Assembly (NCBI GenBank): GCA_948815685.1
Contig: CAQJOC010000003.1
Coordinates: 18,380-39,656, forward strand
Source: an uncultured Eubacteriales bacterium
Lineage (GTDB): Bacteria > Bacillota > Clostridia > Oscillospirales > Acutalibacteraceae
Direction of reading: 5' to 3'
Length of the DNA: 21,277 nucleotides
Positions 7,807 through 15,582 of this stretch are shown here, one piece after another. Each line of letters opens with the position of its first letter. Positions within the stretch are counted from its first letter, which is position 1. Below the pieces are notes generated by a model. It was not told the DNA's origin. It was given only the letters and a program-made list of their open reading frames with translations, and ran no database searches. Both the position numbers and the translations under genes were made by a program.

Positions 7807-8776
7807 TGTGGAAAAATATTTAAAAAAATGTATTGATTCCATTATATCTCAAACTTATAAAAATATTGAAATAATTTTAATAGATGATGGCTCCACAGAT
7901 AAAAGCGGAGAAATCTGTGATGAATATGCTAGCAATGATAATAGAATAAGAGTAGTTCATAAGGAAAATGGGGGACTTAGTAGTGCTAGAAATGCCGGAA
8001 TAGATATGGCACAGGGGAAATATTTGGGATTTGTGGACAGTGACGATTACATAGAAAAAGATATGTATGGGACGCTATACAAGAATTTAGTCGATAATGA
8101 TGCAGATATTTCTGTGTGTGGAATTTTTAACTGCTATAATGGAAATCAATATATTGAGTGTTCTGAAAGAACTTTTATGGTTCTTGACCCGAAGGCGGCA
8201 TTAAGCGAAGTGTTAATAGGAAAAAGGTTCTCGGTACCTGCATGCAATAAAATCTATAATAAAAATTTGTTTAATGACATGAGATACCCTGTAGGCAAAT
8301 TATCTGAAGATGCCTTTATTACCCCAACATTGATTTCTAATTCAAAAAGAGTAGTTGTTGATACTACTCCGAAATACTATTATGTTCACAGGAAAGGTAG
8401 CATAACATCGTCCTATTTTAAAATGAAGGATTTTGATGTAGTGGAAGCCTATAATATAAATTTGGAAATGATAAGATCTAGATTCCCGGATCTGGAAAAT
8501 CAGGCAATGTTTAGGCATTTATGGTCTTATATGTATGTTTTGGACAAGATGATATTAACTCCTAATTTTGAAAATTCAAATGAATATAATATAGTTGTTA
8601 ATAAAATAAGGAGTAATACACTCAATATATTAAAGATTCCTTTTTTTACAAAAAAAAGAAAGGTAGCGACATTGATTTTGCTGTTTAGTAAATCACTTTA
8701 TGCAAAACTTTGTGTTAGGCATCATGATATAAATATGAAATTATTTGATGAATCAGATAATGTAAATGTAGATTGA
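7772..8776 (+). CDS. GT2 family glycosyltransferase (exopolysaccharide)
   Basis: 334 residues. The GT-A fold starts with SIIVPVYNVEKYLKKCIDSI (5-24), followed by the nucleotide-binding IDDGSTD (37-43), NGGLSSARNAGI (66-77) and the metal-binding DSDD (89-92). A probable catalytic-base region is LSEDAF (177-182). GT2 enzymes of this type add a sugar from a nucleotide donor to a lipid-linked oligosaccharide at the inner face of the membrane. The sugar cannot be told from sequence. GGAGGG before the ATG is a strong ribosome site. It is the first gene of the five-gene polysaccharide operon and sits right after the structured leader RNA. Family certain, role in extracellular or capsular polysaccharide inferred from neighbours. 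Confidence 0.92.
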   Translation: MPEISIIVPVYNVEKYLKKCIDSIISQTYKNIEIILIDDGSTDKSGEICDEYASNDNRIRVVHKENGGLSSARNAGIDMAQGKYLGFVDSDDYIEKDMYGTLYKNLVDNDADISVCGIFNCYNGNQYIECSERTFMVLDPKAALSEVLIGKRFSVPACNKIYNKNLFNDMRYPVGKLSEDAFITPTLISNSKRVVVDTTPKYYYVHRKGSITSSYFKMKDFDVVEAYNINLEMIRSRFPDLENQAMFRHLWSYMYVLDKMILTPNFENSNEYNIVVNKIRSNTLNILKIPFFTKKRKVATLILLFSKSLYAKLCVRHHDINMKLFDESDNVNVD

Positions 8777-8856
8777 CTGCCTGTGTTAAAAAATAAAATT
8801 GTGAGTTCGTTTTATGTGAAAGTGAACAATTAAACGATAAGACTCGGGAGAATAAT

Positions 8857-9951
8857 ATGAAAAATTTATGTTTTTTATGTTTTTGTTCTGCGGATAAAGG
8901 GGGAATAAATAGGGTAGTATCTTCTTTATGCAATGAATTGTCTACTGATAAAAGGTATAATATACATATTTTATCAATTTGTGAAAAAGAACCAATACTT
9001 GCTTACGAAGTTAATAAAAACATTAATGTATGGTGTCTCGGAGCTAAATCTTCTTGGAGGCTCAGAAATACTGTTATTTTTTCTATACCCAAAATAATCA
9101 AATATATAAAGGAAAATCATATAGATATAATTTTTATGACAGGTCACTATGTTCCGCCGATTGCACTTTTAACAAAGCCTTTTGTAAAATGTAAGTTTAT
9201 TTTTTGGGATCATGGAGCTCTTGAAAACCAAATTAGCGATAAAAAAGCGACATTGTTCAGAAGAATGGCAAGTAAAATTAGCGATAAGATAATAGTTTTG
9301 ACTAAGAGGTCTAAAGAAGCCTATAAAAAAAGATTTGGTATTTGTGATGACAAAATAGAATATATTTATAATTTTTTAGATGAATCTATATTTGATTATT
9401 TGAAGGAATATGATTATAAGTCGAAAAAACTTTTATCAGTAGGAAGAATTTCACCGGAAAAAGGGTATGATATGCTTTTGGATATTGCCCAAAAGCTACT
9501 TAAAAAGTATGATGATTGGGAATGGCATATATACGGAGACGGCGAGGAATTATCAAATATTAAAACAAAAGTTTGTGCAATGGGCTTGGAGAACAGATTG
9601 GTGTTTAAGGGCGGAGGGCATAATATATATAAAATTTATAAAGACTATGGTATATATGTTATGACATCTTACAGGGAAGGACTTCCGCTTGTACTTTTAG
9701 AAGCTAAGGCAAATGGTTTGCCGGTTGTAAGCTTTGATTGTGCAACAGGTCCTGCGGAAATTGTAAGAAATGGGATAGACGGATATTTGATTAAGTGTTA
9801 TAATAAACAAAGTATGATTGATAAACTTTCTGAATTAATGGAAAATGAATCATTAAGAATTAAACTATCCGAACACAGCAAAGAAAATTTAGTTGATTTC
9901 GATAAAAATGTTATTGTTGAAAAATGGAAAAATTTAATTGATAAAATTTAA
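8857..9951 (+). CDS. GT4 family glycosyltransferase (exopolysaccharide)
   Basis: 364 residues with a GT-B fold. The N-terminal domain has the glycine-rich CSADKGGINRVVSSL (10-24). The C-terminal domain has SVGRISPEKGYDMLLD (194-209), IYGDGEE (225-231), and the donor-site EX7E motif in SYREGLPLVLLEA (Glu274 and Glu282), followed by ATGPAEIVRNGIDGYL. These are standard retaining GT4 features. It probably adds a second sugar to the repeat unit. A GGGAG site precedes the ATG by 6 bases. It lies 80 bases after the GT2 gene and 31 bases before the polymerase, all on one strand. Confidence 0.92.
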   Translation: MKNLCFLCFCSADKGGINRVVSSLCNELSTDKRYNIHILSICEKEPILAYEVNKNINVWCLGAKSSWRLRNTVIFSIPKIIKYIKENHIDIIFMTGHYVPPIALLTKPFVKCKFIFWDHGALENQISDKKATLFRRMASKISDKIIVLTKRSKEAYKKRFGICDDKIEYIYNFLDESIFDYLKEYDYKSKKLLSVGRISPEKGYDMLLDIAQKLLKKYDDWEWHIYGDGEELSNIKTKVCAMGLENRLVFKGGGHNIYKIYKDYGIYVMTSYREGLPLVLLEAKANGLPVVSFDCATGPAEIVRNGIDGYLIKCYNKQSMIDKLSELMENESLRIKLSEHSKENLVDFDKNVIVEKWKNLIDKI

Positions 9952-9982
9952 TTAATAAAGTTAAAAAACGGAGGTAGTGAAT

Positions 9983-11605
9983 ATGCTCAAATTTTTAAGA
10001 TATTTACTACTGCCGACCTCACTTTTTATATTTGCTTTAGGTAAAGTTTATGCCTCTTGGAATACCATACTATTAGGCATTTTAGCGTTTTGGTTTGTAA
10101 ATATATTCTATTGTTTTGAAGATATCAGACAAAGAATATATTTTTTTATCTTTAATATAACGCTATTTGTTTTTCTTATTTCAAGACCTGTAATAAGCTT
10201 TTTTCGTGGTGACCGGTGGTGGTATTTTGAGGCAAAAAGTGTAAACTTTGCGTTGAATGGACTTATGATTACACTTGTTTTTATGCTTTTGGGATATTCC
10301 ATATGTGAGTATTTAATAAAGTATAAATCAAATTTGCCAAATAACAGATTGCGTAAAAAAAATTTACCCACTCCGTCCGGATATTTTGAAAAAACGGAAA
10401 ATTCTTCGTTTGTTTTTAATTTGAGAATAATTTCTTTAATATTGTTTTTTATAAGCTTTTCATTTTTATTAATTTGTGAAATGGAAAAGCTCACATTTAT
10501 GCGTTCTCGAAAGTATGTTGAGTTGTATACTTCTTTTAAGTCACAGCTTCCGTATATATTTACAACAATAGGTTCTGCAAGTAAATATTTTTTGTGTGTA
10601 TTTTTAGCAACGCTACCGAAAAAAAAATTAGCGTTTATTCCTCTGATGTTATATATAATATCGGCAATTCCTTCGCTTTTTATAGGACTTAGGAATCCCA
10701 TTGTGTTAAATATAATATTCGTGTTCCTTTATTATTTTACAAGGGATACAATAGATAGTTTTAAAGATAATGGAGAATATAGTAAAAAGACAATATATAA
10801 AAGAAAAATAAACGCAGAAAGCTTAAATGAAAAAGCAAAAAAAGTAAATAAGGCAAATAAATCAGACAAAAGAAAAAAACGGCTAAAAAAATGGATTGGA
10901 AAGAAAGAATGGGCTTGCATAATTTTATTAACGCCAATTTTTATGATATTTTTAAGTGTTTATAATTATATAAGAGAAGAAAGTCAGGCAGAAAGCCTAA
11001 AAGCCATAGATATCATTATAGACTTTTTTTATAAACAGGGAGTTTCGTTTGATGTCCTTTGTATAGGATATGAGACCATACCCAAAATAGAATACACGGG
11101 ATTTAAAAATTATACATTTGGAGGAATAATTGACTATTTTACACATGGAAAACTTGCACAAATTTTATGGGGAGCAGAGAGCTTTGGAAGTGGAAATAAT
11201 TTAGATGTAGCACTTTACAGTAATAATTTTTCACACAGAATGTCCTATGCTTCGAGAGGAGAAGAATATTTACAAGGCCATGGTTGGGGTTCATCTTTTA
11301 TTCTTGAAACATATGCCGATTTCGGGTATTTTGGTATTATCCTTTTCAGTATTTTATTGGGAATGTTTTTTGCATATACAATAAAATTGATTAACAGAGG
11401 AAGTATAATGTTTGCAGGTGTTTTAATTGCACTTACGGATATATATTTTTGCCCGCGAGACGCTGCATTGGGATGGATATCATTTATAGTTTATATTCAG
11501 TTTATTGTTTCAATGGTGTTTTGCTATATACTTGCAAATCTTTGTATAAAAGAATATAGGAGGAAAAATCACATATTAGACACTTATGATACCATAATAA
11601 ACTAA
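9983..11605 (+). CDS. wzy: Wzy-like polysaccharide polymerase (multi-pass membrane protein)
   Basis: 540 residues from the ATG at 9983, 8 bases after CGGAGG. The in-frame GTG at 9977 is too close to that site. About a dozen hydrophobic segments are visible. The middle has FIGLRNPIVLNIIFVFLYYF, and a large extracytoplasmic loop with RGEEYLQGHGWGSSFILETY precedes ADFGYFGIILFSILLG. This pattern fits the oligosaccharide repeat-unit polymerase (O-antigen Wzy) group, which links lipid-borne repeat units outside the membrane. An unusual, very Lys-rich hydrophilic stretch lies about residues 255-310, between KKTIYKRK and IGKKEW, presumably a cytoplasmic loop. Position between glycosyltransferases and a co-polymerase supports the call. 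Wzy proteins are too divergent for the symbol to be certain. Confidence 0.75.
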   Translation: MLKFLRYLLLPTSLFIFALGKVYASWNTILLGILAFWFVNIFYCFEDIRQRIYFFIFNITLFVFLISRPVISFFRGDRWWYFEAKSVNFALNGLMITLVFMLLGYSICEYLIKYKSNLPNNRLRKKNLPTPSGYFEKTENSSFVFNLRIISLILFFISFSFLLICEMEKLTFMRSRKYVELYTSFKSQLPYIFTTIGSASKYFLCVFLATLPKKKLAFIPLMLYIISAIPSLFIGLRNPIVLNIIFVFLYYFTRDTIDSFKDNGEYSKKTIYKRKINAESLNEKAKKVNKANKSDKRKKRLKKWIGKKEWACIILLTPIFMIFLSVYNYIREESQAESLKAIDIIIDFFYKQGVSFDVLCIGYETIPKIEYTGFKNYTFGGIIDYFTHGKLAQILWGAESFGSGNNLDVALYSNNFSHRMSYASRGEEYLQGHGWGSSFILETYADFGYFGIILFSILLGMFFAYTIKLINRGSIMFAGVLIALTDIYFCPRDAALGWISFIVYIQFIVSMVFCYILANLCIKEYRRKNHILDTYDTIIN

Positions 11606-11623
11606 ATAAGGAGAGAGACAAAA

Positions 11624-12496
11624 ATGTTTGAGCACTTTGGGATAATGGATATTTGGTCCGGATTTAAAAAGTATAAAATTTCGATTTTGACTTTTATTTT
11701 AATGTTTTCCGCTTATTGTACAATCGTTTTTCTTATTGATGCACGGAAAGTTTCTAAAAATTCCAAAATTAATGAAGATACCATATATATTTCTTCGTCA
11801 TCATATTATGTGGAGCCGTCAGAAGCAATATTAGTAACCGTAGATCCCGGAATATATCAATATTTTCCGGATGACTATGTTGCGATGCTCCAAACAGATT
11901 TTTTTAAAAAGTATCTGTTTGATAAACTCACAAAGCAATATTCCAAACAATTTATAGTCGAAAACAGTGGGCTTAATAAGGATGGTGCCGATATTAATTT
12001 TGAAGAACTTTCCATTGATTCAATGAAAGAGCTTTATTGGGTAAAAAAATATCAAAGTTCTATGGTGTTGGAAGTTTCTTCGATGACTTACAGCGAAGAA
12101 CTTTCCGAGGCAGTGAAAAATATATGTATAGAATTTTTAATTTCAAATGCTAATATTCAGACTAAAAATTCATCGATAAAATTCAGCGGGGAAGCGACCA
12201 GATTTGTAAAAACTTCCGACCTTGCATCCGAATCAGTAGATAAAAACGATACAAGATATATAGTTAAAGCACCGACAGTTAAGCAAATAACTCTCAAATC
12301 CGTTATTAAAAAAATTTTTATCCCCATTTTTTTGGTTGTAATTTTATGTATAGGATTTATACTGTTTGAAGGGCTTTTAAATCCGAAATTAAACAGAATT
12401 TCGGATTTCAGTGAATATGATATTCCTGTAATAGGAGAGATAAAAAGCTATAAAAAAGTAAAAGAGGCGAAAGGAAATGCTCGAAATGAAAATTAG
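11624..12496 (+). CDS. Wzz/CapA-like polysaccharide co-polymerase (chain-length regulator)
   Basis: 290 residues with the co-polymerase topology: transmembrane segment 1 near residues 19-40 (ISILTFILMFSAYCTIVFLI), a large extracytoplasmic domain, and transmembrane segment 2 near 230-250 (IFIPIFLVVILCIGFILFEG). After it comes a short cytoplasmic tail with RISDFSEYDIPVIGEIKSYK, which resembles the conserved tail of Gram-positive co-polymerases just after the second membrane helix. Such proteins set chain length and contact a partner BY-kinase. The overall sequence is divergent, and the call rests on topology, the tail and position. AAGGAG precedes the ATG. Its last 20 bases overlap the next gene, which encodes the kinase-like partner. 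Confidence 0.7.
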   Translation: MFEHFGIMDIWSGFKKYKISILTFILMFSAYCTIVFLIDARKVSKNSKINEDTIYISSSSYYVEPSEAILVTVDPGIYQYFPDDYVAMLQTDFFKKYLFDKLTKQYSKQFIVENSGLNKDGADINFEELSIDSMKELYWVKKYQSSMVLEVSSMTYSEELSEAVKNICIEFLISNANIQTKNSSIKFSGEATRFVKTSDLASESVDKNDTRYIVKAPTVKQITLKSVIKKIFIPIFLVVILCIGFILFEGLLNPKLNRISDFSEYDIPVIGEIKSYKKVKEAKGNARNEN

Positions 12497-12968
12497 AGAC
12501 AGAATAAAAAATAAGTTTATGGAAAGAAATGATAAATTTCAGGAATCCATAGGATATATTGCAAATTATTTAATAAGATTATGTGAAAATTCGGATGGAA
12601 ATGTTATAGGAATTTCAAGTAGCAGAGAATGTAAAGAAGAAAAGCTTGATATTTGCAGAATTTTAAATAAGGAAATAAATAAAAAAGGATTGAATTCAAA
12701 ACTTATTGACTCTGAAAGAGAGGGAATCGGAATTTCTAAAAATTTGGAAGAAGTGCTTACCAAAGAAAGAACTAAAAATGACCTTATAATTGTTAATATT
12801 CCTTCTATACCTGATTATGCAGACGGAGTGGAATACGCCCAAAAATGTGACATACTTTTACTTCTTGAAAGATATATGTATTCGACATATAAAGATTACG
12901 AAGAAACACTTATACGTCTTAAATCTTATGGAATTAAGCCAGATGGTGTGATAACTTATGAAATGTAA
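12477..12968 (+). CDS. CpsD-like BY-kinase homologue lacking the P-loop
   Basis: 163 residues. The start ATG at 12477 has GAGG at 9 bases; ATG 12486 is an alternative. The order of elements follows Gram-positive tyrosine autokinases (CpsD/CapB). A helix like the usual RTLRTN region lies at about 22-34. The strand VIGISSS (43-49) is where these kinases have TSxxPGEGKST. KLID (75-78) is the remnant of Walker A prime, and NDLIIVNIPS (101-110) corresponds to DYIIIDTPP. The C-terminal half has ADGVEYAQKCDILLLLE and LRKSYGIKPDGVI-like spacing. The GK(S/T) of Walker A is absent (SSRECKEEK instead), the Walker B Asp is Asn107, and there is no C-terminal Tyr cluster. It is probably a non-catalytic partner of the co-polymerase it overlaps. 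Homology is inferred from pattern, and no search was run. Confidence 0.55.
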   Translation: MLEMKIRDRIKNKFMERNDKFQESIGYIANYLIRLCENSDGNVIGISSSRECKEEKLDICRILNKEINKKGLNSKLIDSEREGIGISKNLEEVLTKERTKNDLIIVNIPSIPDYADGVEYAQKCDILLLLERYMYSTYKDYEETLIRLKSYGIKPDGVITYEM

Positions 12969-13153
12969 ATATTTTTCTAAATTTTATACTTTTTATTACA
13001 AGGAAAAGTTGATTATTTTCTAAACAGTGGTTAAAGAAATTATCTTATTTAAATTTTTAAATGTCGGATTTGAGGATTTCACAAAAATTCTGATATTTTC
13101 TTATTTTTAATAAATTTATTTTGGGTTTGGTAGGTTTATGTAAAAATTTTTTA

Positions 13154-13182
13154 TTGTAAAATTTTGTATATTATTTTATAAT
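13154..13182 (+). promoter_or_regulatory. Putative promoter of the MgsA-like gene
   Basis: TTGTAA (13154-13159) and a perfect TATAAT (13177-13182) with a 17-base spacer lie 44 bases before the ATG at 13227. This suggests the gene is transcribed apart from the polysaccharide operon. Confidence 0.6.
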
Positions 13183-13226
13183 TAAAAATACTGCATTAAG
13201 TTTTTTTAATTTAGGAGGAAGTATAA

Positions 13227-13631
13227 ATGAATATTGCCTTGATTGCTCAAGATTCAAAGAAAGAGCTTATGGTTAGATTTTGTATAGCTTATTGTGGACT
13301 GCTCAGCAGACATAAGCTGTGTGCCACATCCACGACTGGAAAAATAGTTGCGGAGGCTACCGGACTTAGAATTATAAGCTTGCTAAGTGGGTCTCAGGGA
13401 GGGTGTCATCAAATATCTTCAAGAATTTCCTGTGGAGAGATAGATATGGTTATATTTTTCAGAGATGGTGTTCGCCCTGAATTAATGGGACCTGCAGAAA
13501 ATGACTTGCTTAGACTTTGTGATGTACATACCATACCTTATGCTACTAATATAGCTACCGCTGAGATTTTAATTCACGGACTTGAACGGGGCGATTTAGA
13601 TTGGAGAAATATTGGAAGACCTTTAATTTAA
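13227..13631 (+). CDS. Methylglyoxal-synthase-like protein with altered active site
   Basis: 134 residues, full length for the MgsA family and collinear with it without gaps: NIALIAQDSKK, CATSTTGKIVAEATGL, SGSQGG, DMVIFFRDG, DLLRLCDV and IPYATNIATAEILI. Methylglyoxal synthase turns dihydroxyacetone phosphate into methylglyoxal and phosphate. By alignment from memory to the E. coli enzyme (offset 11), phosphate-binding residues Lys23, Thr45, Thr47, Thr48 and Ser65 remain as Lys12, Thr34, Thr36, Thr37 and Ser54. The catalytic base Asp71 is Cys60, His19 is Gln8, His98 is Met87 and Asp101 is Ala90. Asp20 and Asp91 are kept (Asp9, Asp80). It should not be assumed to make methylglyoxal; binding or sensing a sugar phosphate, or different chemistry, is possible. 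AGGAGG precedes the ATG, and a hairpin terminator follows. Confidence 0.82.
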   Translation: MNIALIAQDSKKELMVRFCIAYCGLLSRHKLCATSTTGKIVAEATGLRIISLLSGSQGGCHQISSRISCGEIDMVIFFRDGVRPELMGPAENDLLRLCDVHTIPYATNIATAEILIHGLERGDLDWRNIGRPLI

Positions 13632-13659
13632 AAAATTTTAAAGTTTATCCTATGATATT

Positions 13660-13697
13660 GTTCCTCCGATAGTTTTTTATGACGGAGGAACTTTTAT
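13660..13697 (+). terminator. Rho-independent terminator after the MgsA-like gene
   Basis: A perfect nine-pair stem, GTTCCTCCG (13660-13668) with CGGAGGAAC (13683-13691), followed by TTTT, lies 29 bases after the stop codon. The loop of 14 bases is long but the stem is GC-rich for this DNA. Confidence 0.75.
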
Positions 13698-13773
13698 GTT
13701 ATATGCGGAAAAATTTTGAGGTAAAATTATTACTTCTTTATAAGATAAAGGGAATTATTCTGAAAAAAGAGAA

Positions 13774-13933
13774 ACTAGACCTCCTGCGAAATCAAAACAT
13801 ACTCAATAAGTAAAAAGAAAAATGTTGGGTTATGAATGATTATAAAATGGAAAAAAATACAAATTTTGAGATTTTATTTATAAACAATCAATCAACTTTT
13901 AATATCTAAAATTGATTTCGCAGGAAGTTTACT
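13774..13933. repeat. Small non-coding element with 22-base inverted-repeat ends
   Basis: Bases 13774-13795 and 13912-13933 are inverted repeats with 19 of 22 matches, including a perfect 14-base core TCCTGCGAAATCAA. GAA occurs directly outside both ends (13771-13773 and 13934-13936), compatible with a 3-base target duplication. The 116 bases between are A/T-rich without a gene. This may be a MITE-like remnant or a long stem structure. The 10-mer GCGAAATCAA also occurs alone at 18562-18571. Confidence 0.45.
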
Positions 13934-14268
13934 GAACTTTTAAAAATTTTTATATAAGTGATATTAGACTTTCTGTAAGCAAATTAAATTTTTCTCAAAA
14001 ATTTCTTGTAAACAACATACTCTAAAAATTATTTTGAAATGCATAAGTGCTTTAAAATATCATTGGTTTTAAGGTTATTTGTTAAACAAAAATATTTATA
14101 GTAAAATAAGCAGGAAAGAAATAAAAATAAAGAGAAAGAACAAAGGGAAAAGATAAGTGAAAATAGGAAATAAGGTAAAAAATAAAGGGAAACGAAGAAT
14201 AAATAAAAGGATAAATAAAAAATATAAAATAAATATGTAAAATAAAAATATGTACTAGGAGGATAAAA
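13934..14268 (+). promoter_or_regulatory. Upstream region of hisS with promoter and purine-rich leader
   Basis: TTGTTA (14079-14084) and TAAAAT (14102-14107) with a 17-base spacer form a likely promoter. From about 14108 to the AGGAGG site before hisS the plus strand is almost entirely A and G, with very few C and sparse T, so the transcript would have an unstructured purine-rich 5' leader of about 155 bases. No T-box features (specifier stem, GGTGG antiterminator bulge, terminator) are seen, although this is a common control of hisS in Firmicutes. The rest of the stretch holds nothing recognisable. Confidence 0.5.
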
Positions 14269-15570
14269 ATGAAACTTATTGCAAATAGGATGCGAGGAAT
14301 GCAAGACATACTTCCGGGAGAAATCGAAAAGTGGGAGTACATAGAAAATATAATGAAAGAGCAAGCAAAGCTTTATGGATTTAAAATGATAAGAACTCCT
14401 GCGATAGAGTCAACAGGTTTATTTAAACGTGCAACAGGAGAAGCAAGTGATATAGTAGAAAAGGAAATGTATACTTTCAATGATAAAGGAGGACGGGATG
14501 TATCCTTGCGCCCGGAAGGGACAGCTGGCGTAATCAGGGCTATTTTGGAAAATGGTATGCATAATAGTATATTGCCACTGAAACTTATTTATATATCATC
14601 TTGTTATAGATATGAAAAACCGCAATCCGGACGTTTTCGTGAATTTTTTCAATTTGGAGCGGAAATAATCGGAGGAAATTCAACCACAGCAGACATTGAA
14701 ATTATAGATTTGGCTAAGTCCATTTTTGATAAAATAGGTCTCAAAAATATCCAATTACATATAAATGCGATTGGGTGTGAAGGTTGTCAGGGAAATTATA
14801 TTGAACATATGAAAAATTTTTTTAAAGCTCATGAACAATCTTTATGTGAGACTTGTAGAAGCCGTTTAGAGAGAAGTCCTCTTAGAATTTTTGACTGTAA
14901 AAATAAAGAATGCAAACAAATATTGAAGGAAGCACCATTGTCTTTAGCTTATATTTGTCAGGACTGTGCGGAACACTTTCAAAGATTAAAAGACTATGCT
15001 TATGAATCGGAAATTGACATAAAGGTTAATCCATATCTTTTCAGAGGACTGGACTATTATACAAAGACGGTTTTTGAATTTGTCGATGTGGATAGTGGTG
15101 AAAATCTTGCAATATGCGGAGGTGGAAGATACGATAATCTATCTAAGGAAATAGGTGGTCCCGCATTAACTTCAGTTGGACTTGGTATAGGGATGGAGAG
15201 ACTTATTTCCGTAATGGACAGGCAAGGCGTAGAAGTGCCTAAAGATAAGTTTTGCGACCTGTATTTTGCACCTTTGGGCGGACCGGCTAAACGTGAATCA
15301 GTTAAGCTTGTTCACCTTTTAAGAAAAGAAAAAATAAAGGTAGAGCTTGACCTTGTAGGGAGATTTATTAAACCACAAATGCGATATGCCGATAAAATAA
15401 AATCAAAATTCACAATGGTGATTGGTGCAAATGAAATGGAAAAACGAAAAGCAATGTTAAAAAACATGGAAACCGGTGAAGAAATAGAAATGAATTTAGA
15501 TGAAAATTTTATAAAAGATTTTAAAGAAATACTTAATAAAGCGGAGCATTCTTATCAAAACGAGAAATAG
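14269..15570 (+). CDS. hisS: Histidyl-tRNA synthetase
   Basis: 433 residues, a normal class II HisRS that charges tRNA-His with histidine in the cytoplasm. Visible are RGMQDILPGE at the N-terminus, RPEGTAGVIRA, motif 2 in YRYEKPQSGRFREFFQFGAE, the histidine-A signature RGLDYYTKTVFEF, GGGRYDNL, and motif 3 SVGLGIGMERL. The C-terminal anticodon-binding domain starts near LYFAPLGG. Between motif 2 and RGLDYY there is a Cys-rich insert (GCEGCQ, CETC, DCKNKEC and CQDC) of the kind found in many clostridial HisRS. AGGAGG precedes the ATG. aspS follows after 12 bases, so the two synthetases are co-transcribed. Confidence 0.98.
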   Translation: MKLIANRMRGMQDILPGEIEKWEYIENIMKEQAKLYGFKMIRTPAIESTGLFKRATGEASDIVEKEMYTFNDKGGRDVSLRPEGTAGVIRAILENGMHNSILPLKLIYISSCYRYEKPQSGRFREFFQFGAEIIGGNSTTADIEIIDLAKSIFDKIGLKNIQLHINAIGCEGCQGNYIEHMKNFFKAHEQSLCETCRSRLERSPLRIFDCKNKECKQILKEAPLSLAYICQDCAEHFQRLKDYAYESEIDIKVNPYLFRGLDYYTKTVFEFVDVDSGENLAICGGGRYDNLSKEIGGPALTSVGLGIGMERLISVMDRQGVEVPKDKFCDLYFAPLGGPAKRESVKLVHLLRKEKIKVELDLVGRFIKPQMRYADKIKSKFTMVIGANEMEKRKAMLKNMETGEEIEMNLDENFIKDFKEILNKAEHSYQNEK

Positions 15571-15582
15571 GATGAGGTAAAA

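Noticed and set aside
10108..10701. Minus-strand frame of 197 codons inside the polymerase gene
   Set aside because: Antisense shadow of a clear membrane-protein gene with a good ribosome site; no family features.
13227..13631. Plain methylglyoxal synthase call with symbol mgsA
   Set aside because: Four catalytic positions are replaced, so activity should not be implied by the symbol.
14108..14268. T-box riboswitch before hisS
   Set aside because: No T-box sequence, specifier loop or terminator hairpin is visible in the purine-rich leader.
14029..14364. Minus-strand hydrophobic frames upstream of hisS
   Set aside because: They are the complement of the purine-rich leader, so Phe/Leu/Ser/Tyr codons arise automatically; they overlap the hisS start and have no ribosome site.
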